DNA of 64,000 nt from Membranipora membranacea. Lineage: Eukaryota > Bryozoa > Gymnolaemata > Cheilostomatida > Membraniporidae. The translations under genes and the position numbers were made by a program. The notes beneath the pieces are model-generated. The model ran no database searches, was not told the origin of the DNA, and was given only the letters and a program-made list of their open reading frames with translations. This document shows, in pieces, positions 47,501-58,680 of the stretch (position 1 is the stretch's first letter; the number at the start of each line of letters is the position of its first letter). The stretch covers positions 15,558,948 to 15,622,947 of the forward strand of contig OU612071.1 in NCBI GenBank assembly GCA_914767715.1. The letters are read 5' to 3'.

Positions 47501-50500
47501 ACCACCCTTGATGCTACAACCACCCTTGAATCCACAACCCGCCTTGATTCAACAACCCTACCAAAGACTTCTACTGCATCTATGATTAAGAAAGGTCAAG
47601 GTCCAGAAATATCCATGCCAGAGAGTGCAGAAGATGGAGTAGAATCGGTTGATATAAGAAATTTCTCCTCTACATCCGTACCAACTGAGATCTCAATAAG
47701 CATATCCACAGCTCCAGCTACCCCATCCAATTATGTTAACCGTACACCTACAACCAAATTAGATTCAAGCACAACAGTATCCCAAGCTGACCAACTTATC
47801 CCGGGATCAGAGAGTTTCTTTGCAGGGAACACAAATACTATGTCAATCTATCCGGACCCCACATCTGAAACTGATATTGGAATGTCAACAAGAGGGCCAG
47901 GAACTAAAGTGACAGCTGAATTACCCATCAGCATCAAAAGCATCTCTCCTGGTGGTGTTGAAGTAACTAACATGATTGCTGGTGACTCAGGACTGCCTCA
48001 CTCTACCAATCCTGGAGATAGTACAGACCCTGACCATTTGTCATCTAAATCTGTAACTGCTGATGATCAAATGTCAACAAAAGATGCACAGTTGGAGGTA
48101 CCCTTAACAGAAATACAGGAGAATTTATTGACGACCAAGGACAAGTTTCAAACCAAACACCCGAGCACTTCTGGCGCATTGGAGGACACTAAGCAAATGG
48201 TACTCGGGATCCCTGTAAGGGAGATGACCACAAAGCCACTAAGTCTTCAACCCCCTAATGCTGAATCTTATTTGGCTAAGAGGCGGAAAACTACTGCCAG
48301 TGTTCCTACTGCTGTAGTTAAAAGTTCTGTTGATGATTACTTCGTAAGCGACAAGCAAGCTGCAGCCGCATCTGTTGCTGAAACTCATGCAGATCAGGTT
48401 GAGCTGGAAGAAAGTGAAGGTAAATTGACCGAAAGAAGGGATATGGTAGCAATACCTACAGACCAAACCACAAAGAACGCCTTCACTCAGCATGTGGTTT
48501 CTACATTACCGACAACTACACCAAAGACACCGTGGTATTTGGATTGGTTCGGTTGGTTTTTTGATGGTCCCTCGGAACATATACCAACCGAGGTAAAGCA
48601 GGAGGATTTGCGAACCGAATTGCCTGGGATAGAAACAACAACGTCGGCACCTATATCTGTTGTCAACACAATGCCTTCAGTTGACTACCTTGAGGTCACT
48701 AACACAGCTGGAACTTCTATGACGAATGGCATAGAATCCAATCAACATACAACAGCAAAGGCTTTGGTGATGGCAACAACCGGGGATGTTGTGTACTCTA
48801 CTAAAACAAATGGGGAGAATACAGCAGAAACAATCACTTGGCCTCCCACTAAGGTTATTGGAAATGAAATATCATCACATACATCAAGTGAAGTTGCAGC
48901 AATTTCGCATACTTCAATGCCACATTCAATTGAGCCTGACAGTATTGGTGGGTCTTACCCAAACTCTGTGGCGAAAGAACATACTACATCAGCCGATTGG
49001 ACAACCGGGAGCACATCTACAAGCCCACCAATAAATTTGCTCATCACTCATCAAGATGTTGTATCACATTCAACCACACACCCATCTGCCTTTTTGACCA
49101 CTGAAGATTTCCCAATAAAACCGAATGATCCAAAACCAAATGATGGCCCAGAAAGTGTATTGATTGAGAGGAAAACATCAACATCAACATCAACAGCATC
49201 AACGGACACAGTTGAATTTACCATCATCACTGAACCTCAAGGTATGATAGAATCGAGGACATCTCAGGTTCTCCCGCAATATTCAACGCACAATATTGAT
49301 AATGATGCTGACTTTCCCCTCCACCCCTCGTCCTACGGTTCAGTCCCTGGAGTAACAGCAAGTGACAATGTTGACCAGAGTTTAACTCAATCCAGTTATG
49401 CTGTTGCGACAGACACTACAACGGAAGCACCGACTCCACCACACAGCACCCTCAGTAACAAACAGGAAACTCCGTCAGGACAAACAGCAGATAACAACGA
49501 TCCCACTCTGGTTACTGGTGAATCACACCCAGAGGTTTTGGAAACAGCCACTCCTTCATACACTCAGTATGATCTGACAAATACAACAGATTTGCTCGAT
49601 GAAGAAATCACTACTAATTATGAAGATAATACCATGACTGTGATATCTAGTAGTGTAGGGAGTAAACATAGTTCAACAAAAGATCTGGATGATATTTTCC
49701 CTGACCATGATAATACTGTTTACGCAGATGTGGTAACAACCCATAGTCCGATGTCCACTGCAGAAGTTACAGAGTCAGTCACTTTGGATAAAGTTGATTT
49801 GAACAATGTCAAACCTGAGACCCTCACCACACTACATATGTATAGTGCTTCTCTTCCGTCGCCAGCTCAACAGCCTACTGATAATGTATCTAATCACTTG
49901 TCAGAGCATACCACCCCAACACACCATGTCTTCTCTTCAGAGAACGATAAAGATGCTGAATCCACTCAAACACGCTCAAAAACCAGTACAATTTTAGTGA
50001 AACAAACTTCCACAAGTAGCGCACAAGAAGTACAATCATCGACACAATCATTCTCAACGCCAGTAATGTTCAAAGAACCCACAAACGATAGTACATTTTC
50101 AACACCACAAATCACCACCTATGTGACCCCCAGAGTTCCACCTCAAACCTCACAGCTCAATGCAAATACAATTGCTCAAACACGTGAAGTTAGTGTTTTG
50201 ACTGCAGGAGCTGACTCGAATATAGACACTGAAACCTCCCCTAGTCCTAGAATCTCTTCACCCATCTTTTCTGTGTCATTTTCCTCTGCTGTGACTACTC
50301 TGTCGGAGGAGGCATCAGAGACAACAACAAAACCCCAAGCAGTCGATGATATCAATGCTTCTACAGTGACATTCGATCACCTTGAGGGAAAAACCAGTGG
50401 TCTAAGCAAGTCCTTCAATGCAACCAGCCAGAGCAGCACTACATCTGCTGTAGAGAGCACCAAACCTGTAACTATTGTCTACTCAACCACCCGAGCGATG

Positions 50501-53500
50501 TCTCAACCAGTTAGCACACATTCAGCAGAAACCACAGTTGCTTACCAGGCTACCACAACTCAGGATGACATTGAGAACAATTTTGACAGAACCACATTGG
50601 TAAATGTCCTTACGACAGCTGCTAGGCCTAAAACTACAGCAGTTGAGAACGAGCCAGCTCGAGGCAGGACCTCAGCACAAGATCATACAGCTGGAATTAC
50701 TAAGTTTGTAACACCAACCAGTCCACCCTTTGAGCCAAGTGCTGGTATCAATACTGTCACCAGAGCAAATAAGAAATTAACCACATATCAAAGTGTGGTC
50801 TCCAGCCGGATCACTGACCCAAAAATCAACGCAACAATCCCTTATGCCCAATTCTCCCACAGCAGCACCACAACTACCCCACAACCATCCACAGTAGACC
50901 TCTCATCTACCATTGAGCATGAAATCACGACTGCGAGTCAAGACCACAATCACACTGATTATGGCGATGACCACCCAACCACTACTTGGAAAGGGTCTAC
51001 TGCTGAGAATGGATATTATGGGGATAGTGTAACCGTAACTGTACAACAAGTACATGGTAATGTTGATGAAAATTCGACTACCGCAGCCTCAATAAGTCCA
51101 CTCACCAAGAGCAACACCACAGCTTCTACAAGACCATATACTGTAGCCTTGTCACACACCATCGACCCTGAGCTTCTGACTACAAGACAAGATAATAATG
51201 GTGCTACTGAGGATGGTAACTCAACTACTGTCGTACCCGCAACAACTGAGAGTGAGGCTTCTGTTGAGGGAGTCACTAATACCAGGTATGGTGCTCATGA
51301 TAAGGAGATGACAACTCAACAGCAAGCTTTGGGTAGTGTGAGTCATTCGTCCATCGTACATACCGAGTTAACAGATGGGACAAGTACAGTAGCATCAGCG
51401 GAAGAAAGCTCAACTGATTCTATTGCTACCACGATCCCACCAACGCAGAGATCGCCAACATATCAAGAGAATGAATCTACTGCTGTGAGATACAGCTCTC
51501 CTATTGCTAGCAGTATAACCAGTCACTCAACGCAGGGGATTACAACAAACCTAGTTACAACAACAGCTCAAGCTACAAGTCCAAAAACTGAACACATTGG
51601 ATTGAGTAGTGCACAGAGTCCATCACCAGAGATATCTATGCAAACTGGTTTTATCTTCTCATCACCCTTCCAACAACCCACTACAAAAATTATTACCACA
51701 CCTGCATCCCCTACAACCACAAGGCCTACCACAAAAATAGGTAAGCCTACAGACTCAATAGTCACTACTCAGAAACTGATAGTGACGTCTCCCAAGCAAT
51801 CTCCTTCTGAAGCTCAAACGACAACCAGAGATCACCCAGCTACGAAAACTTCCTCAGAACCATCGCTGCCAACTACAGCAACACTCCCAGAGCCATCACT
51901 GTCAACTACAGTCAAGCCAGTGGTACTGAAAACTACACTTCCGATGGCATTCAACAAAACTGAATCTCTGACACAAGCTCAAACTCTTGGAAAAATCCCA
52001 GAAACATCGCCTTTTACAACTAGTAAAGTCACAGTTAAAACGAAGCCCACCCAGCTACCTGCTTCTACTGAAAATGCAGATCAACCTCATGTAGTATACC
52101 AGGGAGATAACAGATCACCTGATTGGAGGGACAGTGGATATAGGGGTCAGCCTAGCCGAGGTTATGATGAAAGGACAACAAAGGATGTGGAGGAAGTTGA
52201 TGATAACGACAAAATCAAAGATCTTAGTGAGTTATTTATTTTCAGTTTCTTTATTCCTGTGTTACATTACCACTACTTTGTCGCTAAATAGATCAAGCTA
52301 AATTTTGTGTTTGGAAATCAAGTTTCGTTCCCTGTTCCTTGTTTTCTTCACAATTCAAAGCCAAGCTAGTACTACCTGATTATTGGGAGCTTAATCACTG
52401 CCTCCTATCAAATACACAGCGAAAACAAGCCAGTATAAGTTGCAATAAGATACATCGGTAGAAATATAACACAATGTTGGTAGAAAACTTGAAGTCACAA
52501 ATCTCATAATCTCTCAATTTTAGATATGACAACCATTGTGACAACATCAGTTGTGGTGATCGGGCTTATTATCATTACTATACTTGTGGTGATAGCTGTT
52601 ATATGTACCAGAAACGCTCGCAGAAATACCGAAATAAGGTAAGGAGGAGGTTTGCATCATTGAAAACTGTGAATACTAATATAGAGGATATAATTACCAG
52701 TATTCGTGTTGACGGCGGGCTGTATTATTTATTTTGCTTGGCCTTGCCAGGTAGTTGTATTTGAGGTTAGTGTTCACTGCCTACAGCATTTTAGCAGACG
52801 TACATACATTGTATTTTTGTTTCATCAATATTCTATACTTTATTTTACTTACTCTACTGTATTTTAGGAACTAACGTAGTAACCTTATTGACTATGAGTT
52901 GTGTACGGCAGTTTCTTTTGACTTAGTGGCTAGTTTGACATGTGGGCCCAAATCAAGTTGCAATTAGATATGGGCCAAAATGTCAAACATCAAATCGAAG
53001 AAAAAAAAACAATAAAAATTATTTCCATCAATTATCTCTTTATTTTATTTTTCAATCAATTTGTTGCAGGAACCGACGGAGTAACCTGATTGACTACGAG
53101 TCTGCGTACCCTCTTCCATCTCAGCTCAGAGCTAATAATATCAGGTCTAAGTTCTCTCATATAGAGAAAGTCTCTGTCAAAGCGGAGGAAAATATATGTA
53201 AGTTAAAAAAATTGGTCGTTAGCATCAAGCCCCTTTCTGTCTTGTCTCTGAGTTACTCAAATCAACCTTGGTTCAGGTCTCAGGAACCCATAGAACTCAA
53301 GCCTTCCGGTCCTCCAGCCCTCCTTTCATGAATTTTTTGGGATTCTGGACTTGAGTTCTAAGAGATTTGGATAAAAAAAACAGGGTGATTTGACGGTGAG
53401 GTAATGATAGACAATTGATGAGCAATTAATGATTGCATCAACCTAGCAATCTTTGTCCAAGCAATAAATTCATTATTGCACCATTGAACCTAGCCTGTCT

Positions 53501-56500
53501 TGACAAGCTTTGTGAAACAAACAAAGACCTCCCCCTTAACGACCCTTGCAAATAATGCTACAATGGCTCCTTATAAATAATGTTCACATTCAGATTCAGA
53601 GATAGATGAGTCGTTAGCTGCCGCTGCGCAGTCGCCTCCTACAACACCAGTAGAGCCTGTTTTACCAGGTGCTCCTGCCGTGCCTGGTGCTCCAGCTGCT
53701 CCAGCTGCACCAGTCGCTCAGGTACCGGTTGCTGTACAGGCAGGAGCTGTCAGATTACCAGTAGTACAGGATATCATACTGCCTGGTGAGTCACACTTCA
53801 ACTAACATCCTCAAGCTTACACTATCTTTACTTTTCTTGGTATATAATATATTGAAATTTTGTTGGAATTATATACAGTTTTGTCCTAATTAAGGAAAGT
53901 GTGATTAATCTGACCCTAAAATTCAACGTGATTTGTCTGAAGAGACCAAAGATCCTTGTCTGAATTGAGAGGAGCACTCTGTACTGATTAAAGATTGCCA
54001 GGCAAGGCTGAGCTCACCAAAAGGGATTTTCATCAAACTTTTCTTACTGTTTATTTATATAGAACATGTGGTTGTGATCGAAGAGGAGATATACTCACTA
54101 CCAGTACCCTCAGCTCGACCCCCTGCTAGACCGCCCCCTGTATCACCCCCTACTACACCCCCTCAACTTCCTCCTAGAAGATCTCTTCCTGCATTACCTG
54201 GTCTCAGGCTAGCTGGTGTCCGCCAAGGTGAGTCTGAGTTTCAACAAAATAAACTTGATACAACAGTAACCAGGGAGGGTTGGAGGAGTATCCCACCCCC
54301 CTGCAGTAACCTGTTTGCTGTTTGTCCCAAGCTATCTGCTGTTACACAGTTATAGACAAATAAGCTTTGTTCTTGTCCTCCAATCAATTGTAGGTTATTT
54401 GTTTACTGAGGGGTTATTTGTGTACTGATGCCTGGTTATATTACAGCATCATTACAGTGTAAACAATCAAGATCACTAGAGAAATTATAGGATAAAGATT
54501 AGCCAACAATGCTGTCAATCATCACAGTAATTAAACATCACACTGACATTAAGATTTCACTATTGTGTATGTATAGAGTAGATTAAGTCTGAGCAGGGAG
54601 AATTCCCCTGGTCTGAGTACCTAGCATGTGCATTTCTCTAATGCTGAAAAAGTCTGAGTAGGCTACCTAACATGTGCATTCCTCTAATGCTCAAATAAGG
54701 TAGGGTGATCACACAATATGCCTCCATGATGTGTTGCTCAATTGATAAAAAAGATACACGCAATAATGTCCCTGTGATAGGTGTGGTCAATCTTACCAAG
54801 GAGTTAAGTTCAAAGTATTTGATACAATCTTATGTCTAGAAATCTCCTTAATCGTACCAAAAATAATGCACTAACACTGCTCAAATAATATCTATTTGTT
54901 TTCTATTGTAGCTTTGACATCAGTACCTTTCCTTGTTGGAGCACACTCTAGGATAGATAATAGTATTATCGATCCTATCTCATCATGTAGCAGCTCTGAG
55001 TGCTCCTCACCCGCTCAAACCCCTCCATCACCCAGACCTAAAAACAGAGGTATATCATCTTATTAATCCTTTGACACTTTACAATTAGTGATGACATATA
55101 GTCGATTTGTATAGTTATTGGCTATAGGCAGGCTCGGAGCCTTCACTAACATGAATAAAAGATTGTGGCTCTACACTGGTTAACTACTTACTTGAGTTGC
55201 AGAGAGTTGTTTCTATGGACAATTGAAGTGTTGAGGCATTTGACTTGCTATAAAAAGTTGCAAGCCATGGGTCTCTTATCAAAAGAATTTTTTATTATGA
55301 TAAGAGAAAAATAATTATGTGTAGAATTGCCTTATCTTGCCTTAATGATTTACTCACATATCATTTTAAAATTATCCGTCGTGTTTATCAAGCAGTCCCA
55401 GGTGGTCTAGTGGTTAGGATCCCACGCTTTCACCGTGGTGGCCGGGGTTCGATTCCCCGTCTGGGAGTATTTTTTATTTTTTCAGTACACTCATTCATTT
55501 TATTATCACCATACCCAAAATGTTGATGACAACACAATTGCAAACATAATAAGAACTAATTGTCTGATAAAATATAATATGGAGTTGCCCCCTCTTTACT
55601 ATTTATTGTTATATTATTTGTAAATATGTAATAGTTGTTCAATCTCCTTCACTGAACCTACAGCTCATACAATGGCATGAGTCCCTTTTAGTCGTTTTAT
55701 AATGTTAAACTCTAACAGCGGGCCTGGACAAAGGTTAAAGCCCTTGAACTGTCAATCATTTCGTTGTCGGGGGGGGGGGCCCAAGACCTGTTGAGTGCTT
55801 TCAACTGTAGACTAGACAGCAAATATACATCAAAGGAGTAAAGAGTTCGCTTGAGGAGAAGTTACACAGGCTTGATGACTTATGGCTAGTTTTCATTACT
55901 TTCATTATTTGGCTAACAAATTTGTTGCTAGCTTACTAGCTAAACTTAACTTAGTGTAGTATTTACTCCTCTAGGAAAGTTTTCTGATCTGATTCTCAAT
56001 CTGATTTGGTTAATCTTGTAACTGAATACTAAGTTTTTAAGGTAGGCCATATAGGTCTACAGATCAACAATATTTGTAACCCAGTCCTCTTTCAATCATA
56101 AGTTTATATTTACTCCCAACCAAGCAAGTTTACATTATAATTTGGAGTTGTTCCCCCTTTACTTGTTTAACAATCTAGAGGAGTAAATGTTTGCCAACAT
56201 TCAGTTTAGTTTAGTTTGGGGCTGATTGATGTTAGCTAGAACCAATAGTTTCCCAGATGAGGTGGAAGGTTATATAAAGTAGAAGTAGTGGGCAGAATAA
56301 ATGTTAGATAGCGTTAAATGCAGCTATCTCAAGCTTGTCCAAACTTTTATACCGGCAATACTTTACATTCTCTAGAATAGATAACTTTACTAGATTAAAT
56401 TTATTGAAAGTCAATTTAAATTTTTCCATTTATCATTACAGTACTGCCGCTGTCCTTTACAAGGCCCACGCAGCCAGTATCTGTTCACTCACCGCTATCA

Positions 56501-56617
56501 CCTATAGTATCACCAACAACCCAGCAATCTACAACAGTTCAGATGAGAAGGCGGGCAGCTGATATACCACCCGAACTACCTGCTAAAACTCGGACTAAGA
56601 CTCCTTCACCACATTAA
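37450..56617 (+). CDS. Giant mucin-like type I membrane protein, 10 exons, 3,354 aa
   Basis: Exons: 37450-37482, 38423-38505, 41706-41839, 43326-52226, 52524-52638, 53070-53197, 53594-53785, 54063-54227, 54912-55049 and 56442-56617. They total 10,065 nt, exactly 3,354 codons plus TAA, with all phases consistent. Order of parts: signal peptide, Gly-rich linker, about 2,970 residues rich in Thr and Ser, one transmembrane helix (about residues 3054-3078), and a 275-residue Pro-rich cytoplasmic tail. The Thr/Ser content implies dense O-glycosylation, as in membrane mucins. No SEA, EGF, vWD or Ig domain was seen. I do not recognise an orthologue. A role in surface protection, adhesion or signalling is inference only. 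Confidence 0.87.
38506..41705 (+). other. Mucin-like gene intron 2 (3.2 kb)
   Basis: Starts with about 135 bp shared with the segmental duplication (38507-38640) and contains the foldback element at 41424-41545. No exon recognised in between. Confidence 0.65.
41424..41545. mobile_element. Foldback MITE, best preserved copy (122 bp)
   Basis: The outer arms GACTAGTCAAGTTTGATC (41424-41441) and their exact complement (41528-41545) flank a second perfect pairing at the centre, CGCCCACTGGT with ACCAGTGGGCG. In between, TGCCTGCATTCCTGTTGCTCC pairs imperfectly with GGAGCTACTAGTATGCATTC. Noncoding. Many fragments of the same arm are scattered through the window. Confidence 0.85.
41706..41839 (+). 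CDS. Mucin-like gene exon 3 with Gly tract
   Basis: Encodes a 44-residue charged linker with a run of five to six glycines from a GGA/GGC repeat at 41760-41778. Its acceptor is a CAGCAG tandem (41703-41708), so the exon can start at 41706 or 41709, changing one serine. Ends in phase 1 at ACCG|GTATGT. Confidence 0.75.
41840..43325 (+). other. Mucin-like gene intron 3 (1.5 kb)
   Basis: AT-rich sequence with no recognised exon, RNA gene or repeat. Confidence 0.6.
43326..52226 (+). CDS. Mucin-like gene exon 4: 8.9-kb Thr/Ser-rich ectodomain exon
   Basis: One uninterrupted 8,901-nt exon, from acceptor TTCTTTAG to donor CTTA|GTGAGT, encodes about residues 84-3050. The sequence is dominated by Thr, Ser, Pro and acidic residues with N-x-S/T sites. 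Early on are two clear repeats of about 210 residues (43367-43993, 43994-44620), then a 6-residue minisatellite (46655-47565). Aromatic islands interrupt the disordered sequence: FWSWVLKAV, LWSWFLKAI, YSWQPYH, FWWLPFH, FIWMWRYFFGG and WYLDWFGWFFDG at about residues 102, 312, 522, 810, 1080 and 1818. Few cysteines are present, so gel-forming disulfides are unlikely. Confidence 0.92.
43367..44620 (+). repeat. Two tandem coding repeats of about 210 residues
   Basis: Copy 1 contains FWSWVLKAVDKSKLGAPPL, SDENIVMAPV and TVFTQSK. Copy 2 contains LWSWFLKAISKSKLGAPSL, SDENSATTLV and TAFTQSD. The DNA also matches (CCAAGCTAGGGGCTCC in both). A weaker third start (YSWQPYHQTD at about 44647) falls at the same spacing. 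Confidence 0.88.
46655..47565 (+). repeat. 18-bp coding minisatellite, about 50 hexapeptide units
   Basis: Units of the form GATTCAACAACCACCCTT encode D-S-T-T-T-L/F and variants (DSTTAL, DSTTSF, NATTSL) for about 300 residues, roughly residues 1193-1497. The array is fully in frame, as expected for an 18-bp period. Reverse-strand frames over this stretch are open only because of the repeat. Copy number is likely to vary between individuals. Confidence 0.95.
52524..52638 (+). CDS. Mucin-like gene exon 5: transmembrane segment
   Basis: Encodes NMTTIVTTSVVVIGLIIITI and a further LVVIAVICTRNARR, that is about 24 hydrophobic residues ended by a basic stop-transfer cluster. This places exon 4 outside the cell and exons 6-10 inside. 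Phase enters 1 and leaves 2, matching both neighbours. Confidence 0.92.
52866..52912 (+). pseudogene. Decayed partial copy of mucin-like exon 6
   Basis: TTTTAGGAACTAACGTAGTA and the following CCTTATTGACTATGAG match the acceptor and first 40 bases of exon 6 (GCAGGAACCGACGGAGTAAC, CTGATTGACTACGAG). The copy has a stop in the exon frame (CGTAGTA reads through TAG) and no donor, so it is a relic 200 bp upstream of the real exon. Confidence 0.75.
53070..56617 (+). CDS. Mucin-like gene exons 6-10: Pro-rich cytoplasmic tail
   Basis: Exons 6 to 10 encode about 275 residues. Exon 6 has LIDYESAYPLPSQL. The exon 6-7 junction gives EENIYSEIDESL, and exon 8 has EEEIYSLPVPS: tyrosine motifs of YxxI/YxLP type that could be phosphorylated or sorted. 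Exon 8 is rich in prolines (ARPPARPPPVSPPTTPPQL, PPRRSLPALPG), with a PxLPPR core typical of SH3 ligands. Exon 7 is Ala/Pro/Val rich. Exon 10 ends MRRRAADIPPELPAK then TRTKTPSPH and TAA at 56615-56617. A donor-like CAG|GTAATT follows the stop, so a 3' UTR intron is possible. Confidence 0.85.
55396..55467 (+). tRNA. tRNA-Glu-UUC: tRNA-Glu (UUC)
   Basis: 72 nt fold as a standard cloverleaf. The acceptor TCCCAGG pairs with TCTGGGA (one G-U). The D arm is GTCTAGTGGTTAGGAT, the anticodon stem CCACG/CGTGG has loop CTTTCAC (anticodon TTC at 55429-55431), and the T arm is GGGGTTCGATTCCCC. Discriminator G. Box A and box B are intact and a T-run follows at about 55470-55476, a Pol III terminator. CCA is not encoded, as expected in eukaryotes. 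It lies in the last coding intron (55050-56441) of the mucin-like gene, same strand. Confidence 0.96.
55468..55484 (+). terminator. Pol III terminator of tRNA-Glu
   Basis: Two runs of six T (TATTTTTTATTTTTTC) begin a few bases after the tRNA 3' end. Confidence 0.8.
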
Positions 56618-57680
56618 CTTGCAGGTAATTCTTTGCAGGCCAAATTTAACTACAATTTGTCTATAAATCAAGGATGAGTATCTATCATATATTCTGCTCA
56701 TTTCATGCTGAGGGAAGGAGGTTGCCTCTCCAAACGTTCACTTCGGGATAGAACTATAGATTCTCAATGAAGCATTGCTTTGTTTTACTTGGTAACAACA
56801 GAAGTTGGAGTGTTTTGAGCAACTGTAATATGACCCAATTCTAATTGAAAGTCTCCCGAATCCACCCTCTTGATTATAAGCTCTGTCATGATAATGTTGA
56901 ACTTCCCAAGGACTTCAAGAAACAGGCTTGTCCCTTTATTCAGACTCTTCCTTACGGGCCTAGCTCTTGCCACAGCGCATTTTTTTGTATTTATTTTGTC
57001 ATTCCAAATTAATTGACAGATTTAATTAAATGTAAATCTTTATTTTATAGAGTTATAAGGAAGAAAAACTTGCTGGATGTAGCTCAACACATCGACCTTG
57101 ACATTCAGTAATGTCACGGCTTATATCCGATGCACATGAGAGTAGAGTCGATTCGGACTAACTGTATTCTTCAAACACTCAGAAGTATGGTACCAAATTT
57201 GGAATCTCAATTTATTTTTATTGTCTATAGTTTAAATTATGAAATATATCAGCAAGTATAATATAGCCATCAATGATTAACTTGCATATTTGCTTTTCTT
57301 CATAGAAGAAGATTTTTATTTTCATTTCCCTTTGATACACATTACACAAATACTTGCCTTAAAGGTTGTTTTGGTTGCTCAATTAAACAGAGTAATTATT
57401 AATTAGTATTTGCCACTCGCCAATGAAATAGAATTCTCATGTGCCATAACGCTGTCATATAATCAGGTATCCATACATTCTTAGTTTTCATTCAGGGCAA
57501 CTATTATTGCCCACCAGTTTTCAGTTTCCAGAAAAAAAAACTTTTTATTGTAAATCTTGATTATTATTTCCTTTACAATTGTTCAAATAAGTAGATATTT
57601 TCATACCATCATTTTACTATTATGTTATTTTTTTAGCTCATCGTATTACATAAATAAATATACGGGTAATTAAATCATGT
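56618..57680 (+). other. 3' UTR region of mucin-like gene
   Basis: Downstream of TAA. A possible UTR intron runs from the donor at about 56631 to an acceptor near 57050 (TTTATTTTATAG). No other coding frame recognised. The end of the transcript is taken at the AATAAA near 57653, an inference. Confidence 0.5.
57653..57658 (+). promoter_or_regulatory. Candidate polyadenylation signal of mucin-like gene
   Basis: AATAAA in the run TACATAAATAAATATAC, about 1 kb after the stop codon. Other A/T-rich variants exist nearby, so this is only a candidate. Confidence 0.35.
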
Positions 57681-58099
57681 TTCTAAGTTCCTCGTTTGGT
57701 CGTTAGTGGCGTTCAATTGATACTGGTTGTTCTGATCTACTGGTACCGACCGAATCATCACAAACTACAAAGGTGATCAATTCAACCAAGATTTGCCTTC
57801 TCTTGAACAAAGTGAGGGTAAATCTTGTTGGTTTCGTGTATTTAAAGATTGATTACCCAACAATAGAGAGCATATCTAAGATCCTCTGGACTTAATCAAA
57901 CAACAGCTCATCACATTTCGATAACATTGGCATCCAACCACAGTCACTATGATTTAACCGCCCATCTCATGCTGGTTGTTGATACTGATGTGAGCCACTA
58001 GAATGTCCAGAGACAGCCTCAAATCAGTGTTCGGCTGATGTCCCCTATTCAAAGCCTTGTGTGTTGCAGAGGTACCAACGCCGCTGTTTCTCGAGTCTG

Positions 58100-58490
58100 G
58101 CATAGTGAAAGTTCCTCATTATCAGATTGATGTGATTGTATACAGTTGTTTAAACAGAAAAAGTTGTAACAGATGACAGCTAGGCCTGAATGAGAAGGCG
58201 ATTGTGGCCGTAGGCGGTCATTCACCTTCCCTAACTACTACATGCAGCCAGAAACGCCTTCTGATAATTCAGAGCCAACACATCGGCCACCCATATCGCA
58301 GTACATGTCAAGTCTGAAGTAGTCAGAGTTTCTCAATATCAAATTGATTTGATTGCAGTAAAAATCAAGATATCCAAAATAAATCGTGACAGACGACAGC
58401 CAGTCCTGAATGGTATTGGGTAAGGCGATCCCGGCCGTAGGTGGTCGTCAACCTCAATTTAGCGTCCGCATGCAGCTACAAACATCTTCC
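58100..58490. repeat. Diverged tandem duplication, about 200-240 bp unit
   Basis: ATCAGATTGATGTGATTG, GACAGCTAGGCCTGAATG, GGCCGTAGGCGGTCATTCA and CATGCAGC in the first unit recur in order as ATCAAATTGATTTGATTG, GACAGCCAGTCCTGAATG, GGCCGTAGGTGGTCGTCAA and CATGCAGC in the second. Confidence 0.8.
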
Positions 58491-58534
58491 CCTACACCAC
58501 TAAGGGATGGCTGTGTGACAGTCCTGGGATTGAC

Positions 58535-58680
58535 CTAGATTAAGTTTGATCAAATTTGCTGACATTTCAAGTTGCATCCATTCAATAAGTGAGCCTCTGT
58601 CTTAACCGCCGTAACTCCTGAAACAAGTTTAAATTTTAATCAAATTTGACTTCGGGTAGACCATTCTAGCCATGTTTGTA
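58535..58680. repeat. Degenerate foldback-MITE copy
   Basis: TAAGTTTGATCAAATTTGCT on the left and AATCAAATTTGACTTCGG on the right are inverted relatives of the 41424-41545 arms, with a CATTTCAAGTTGC segment between. Confidence 0.55.
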
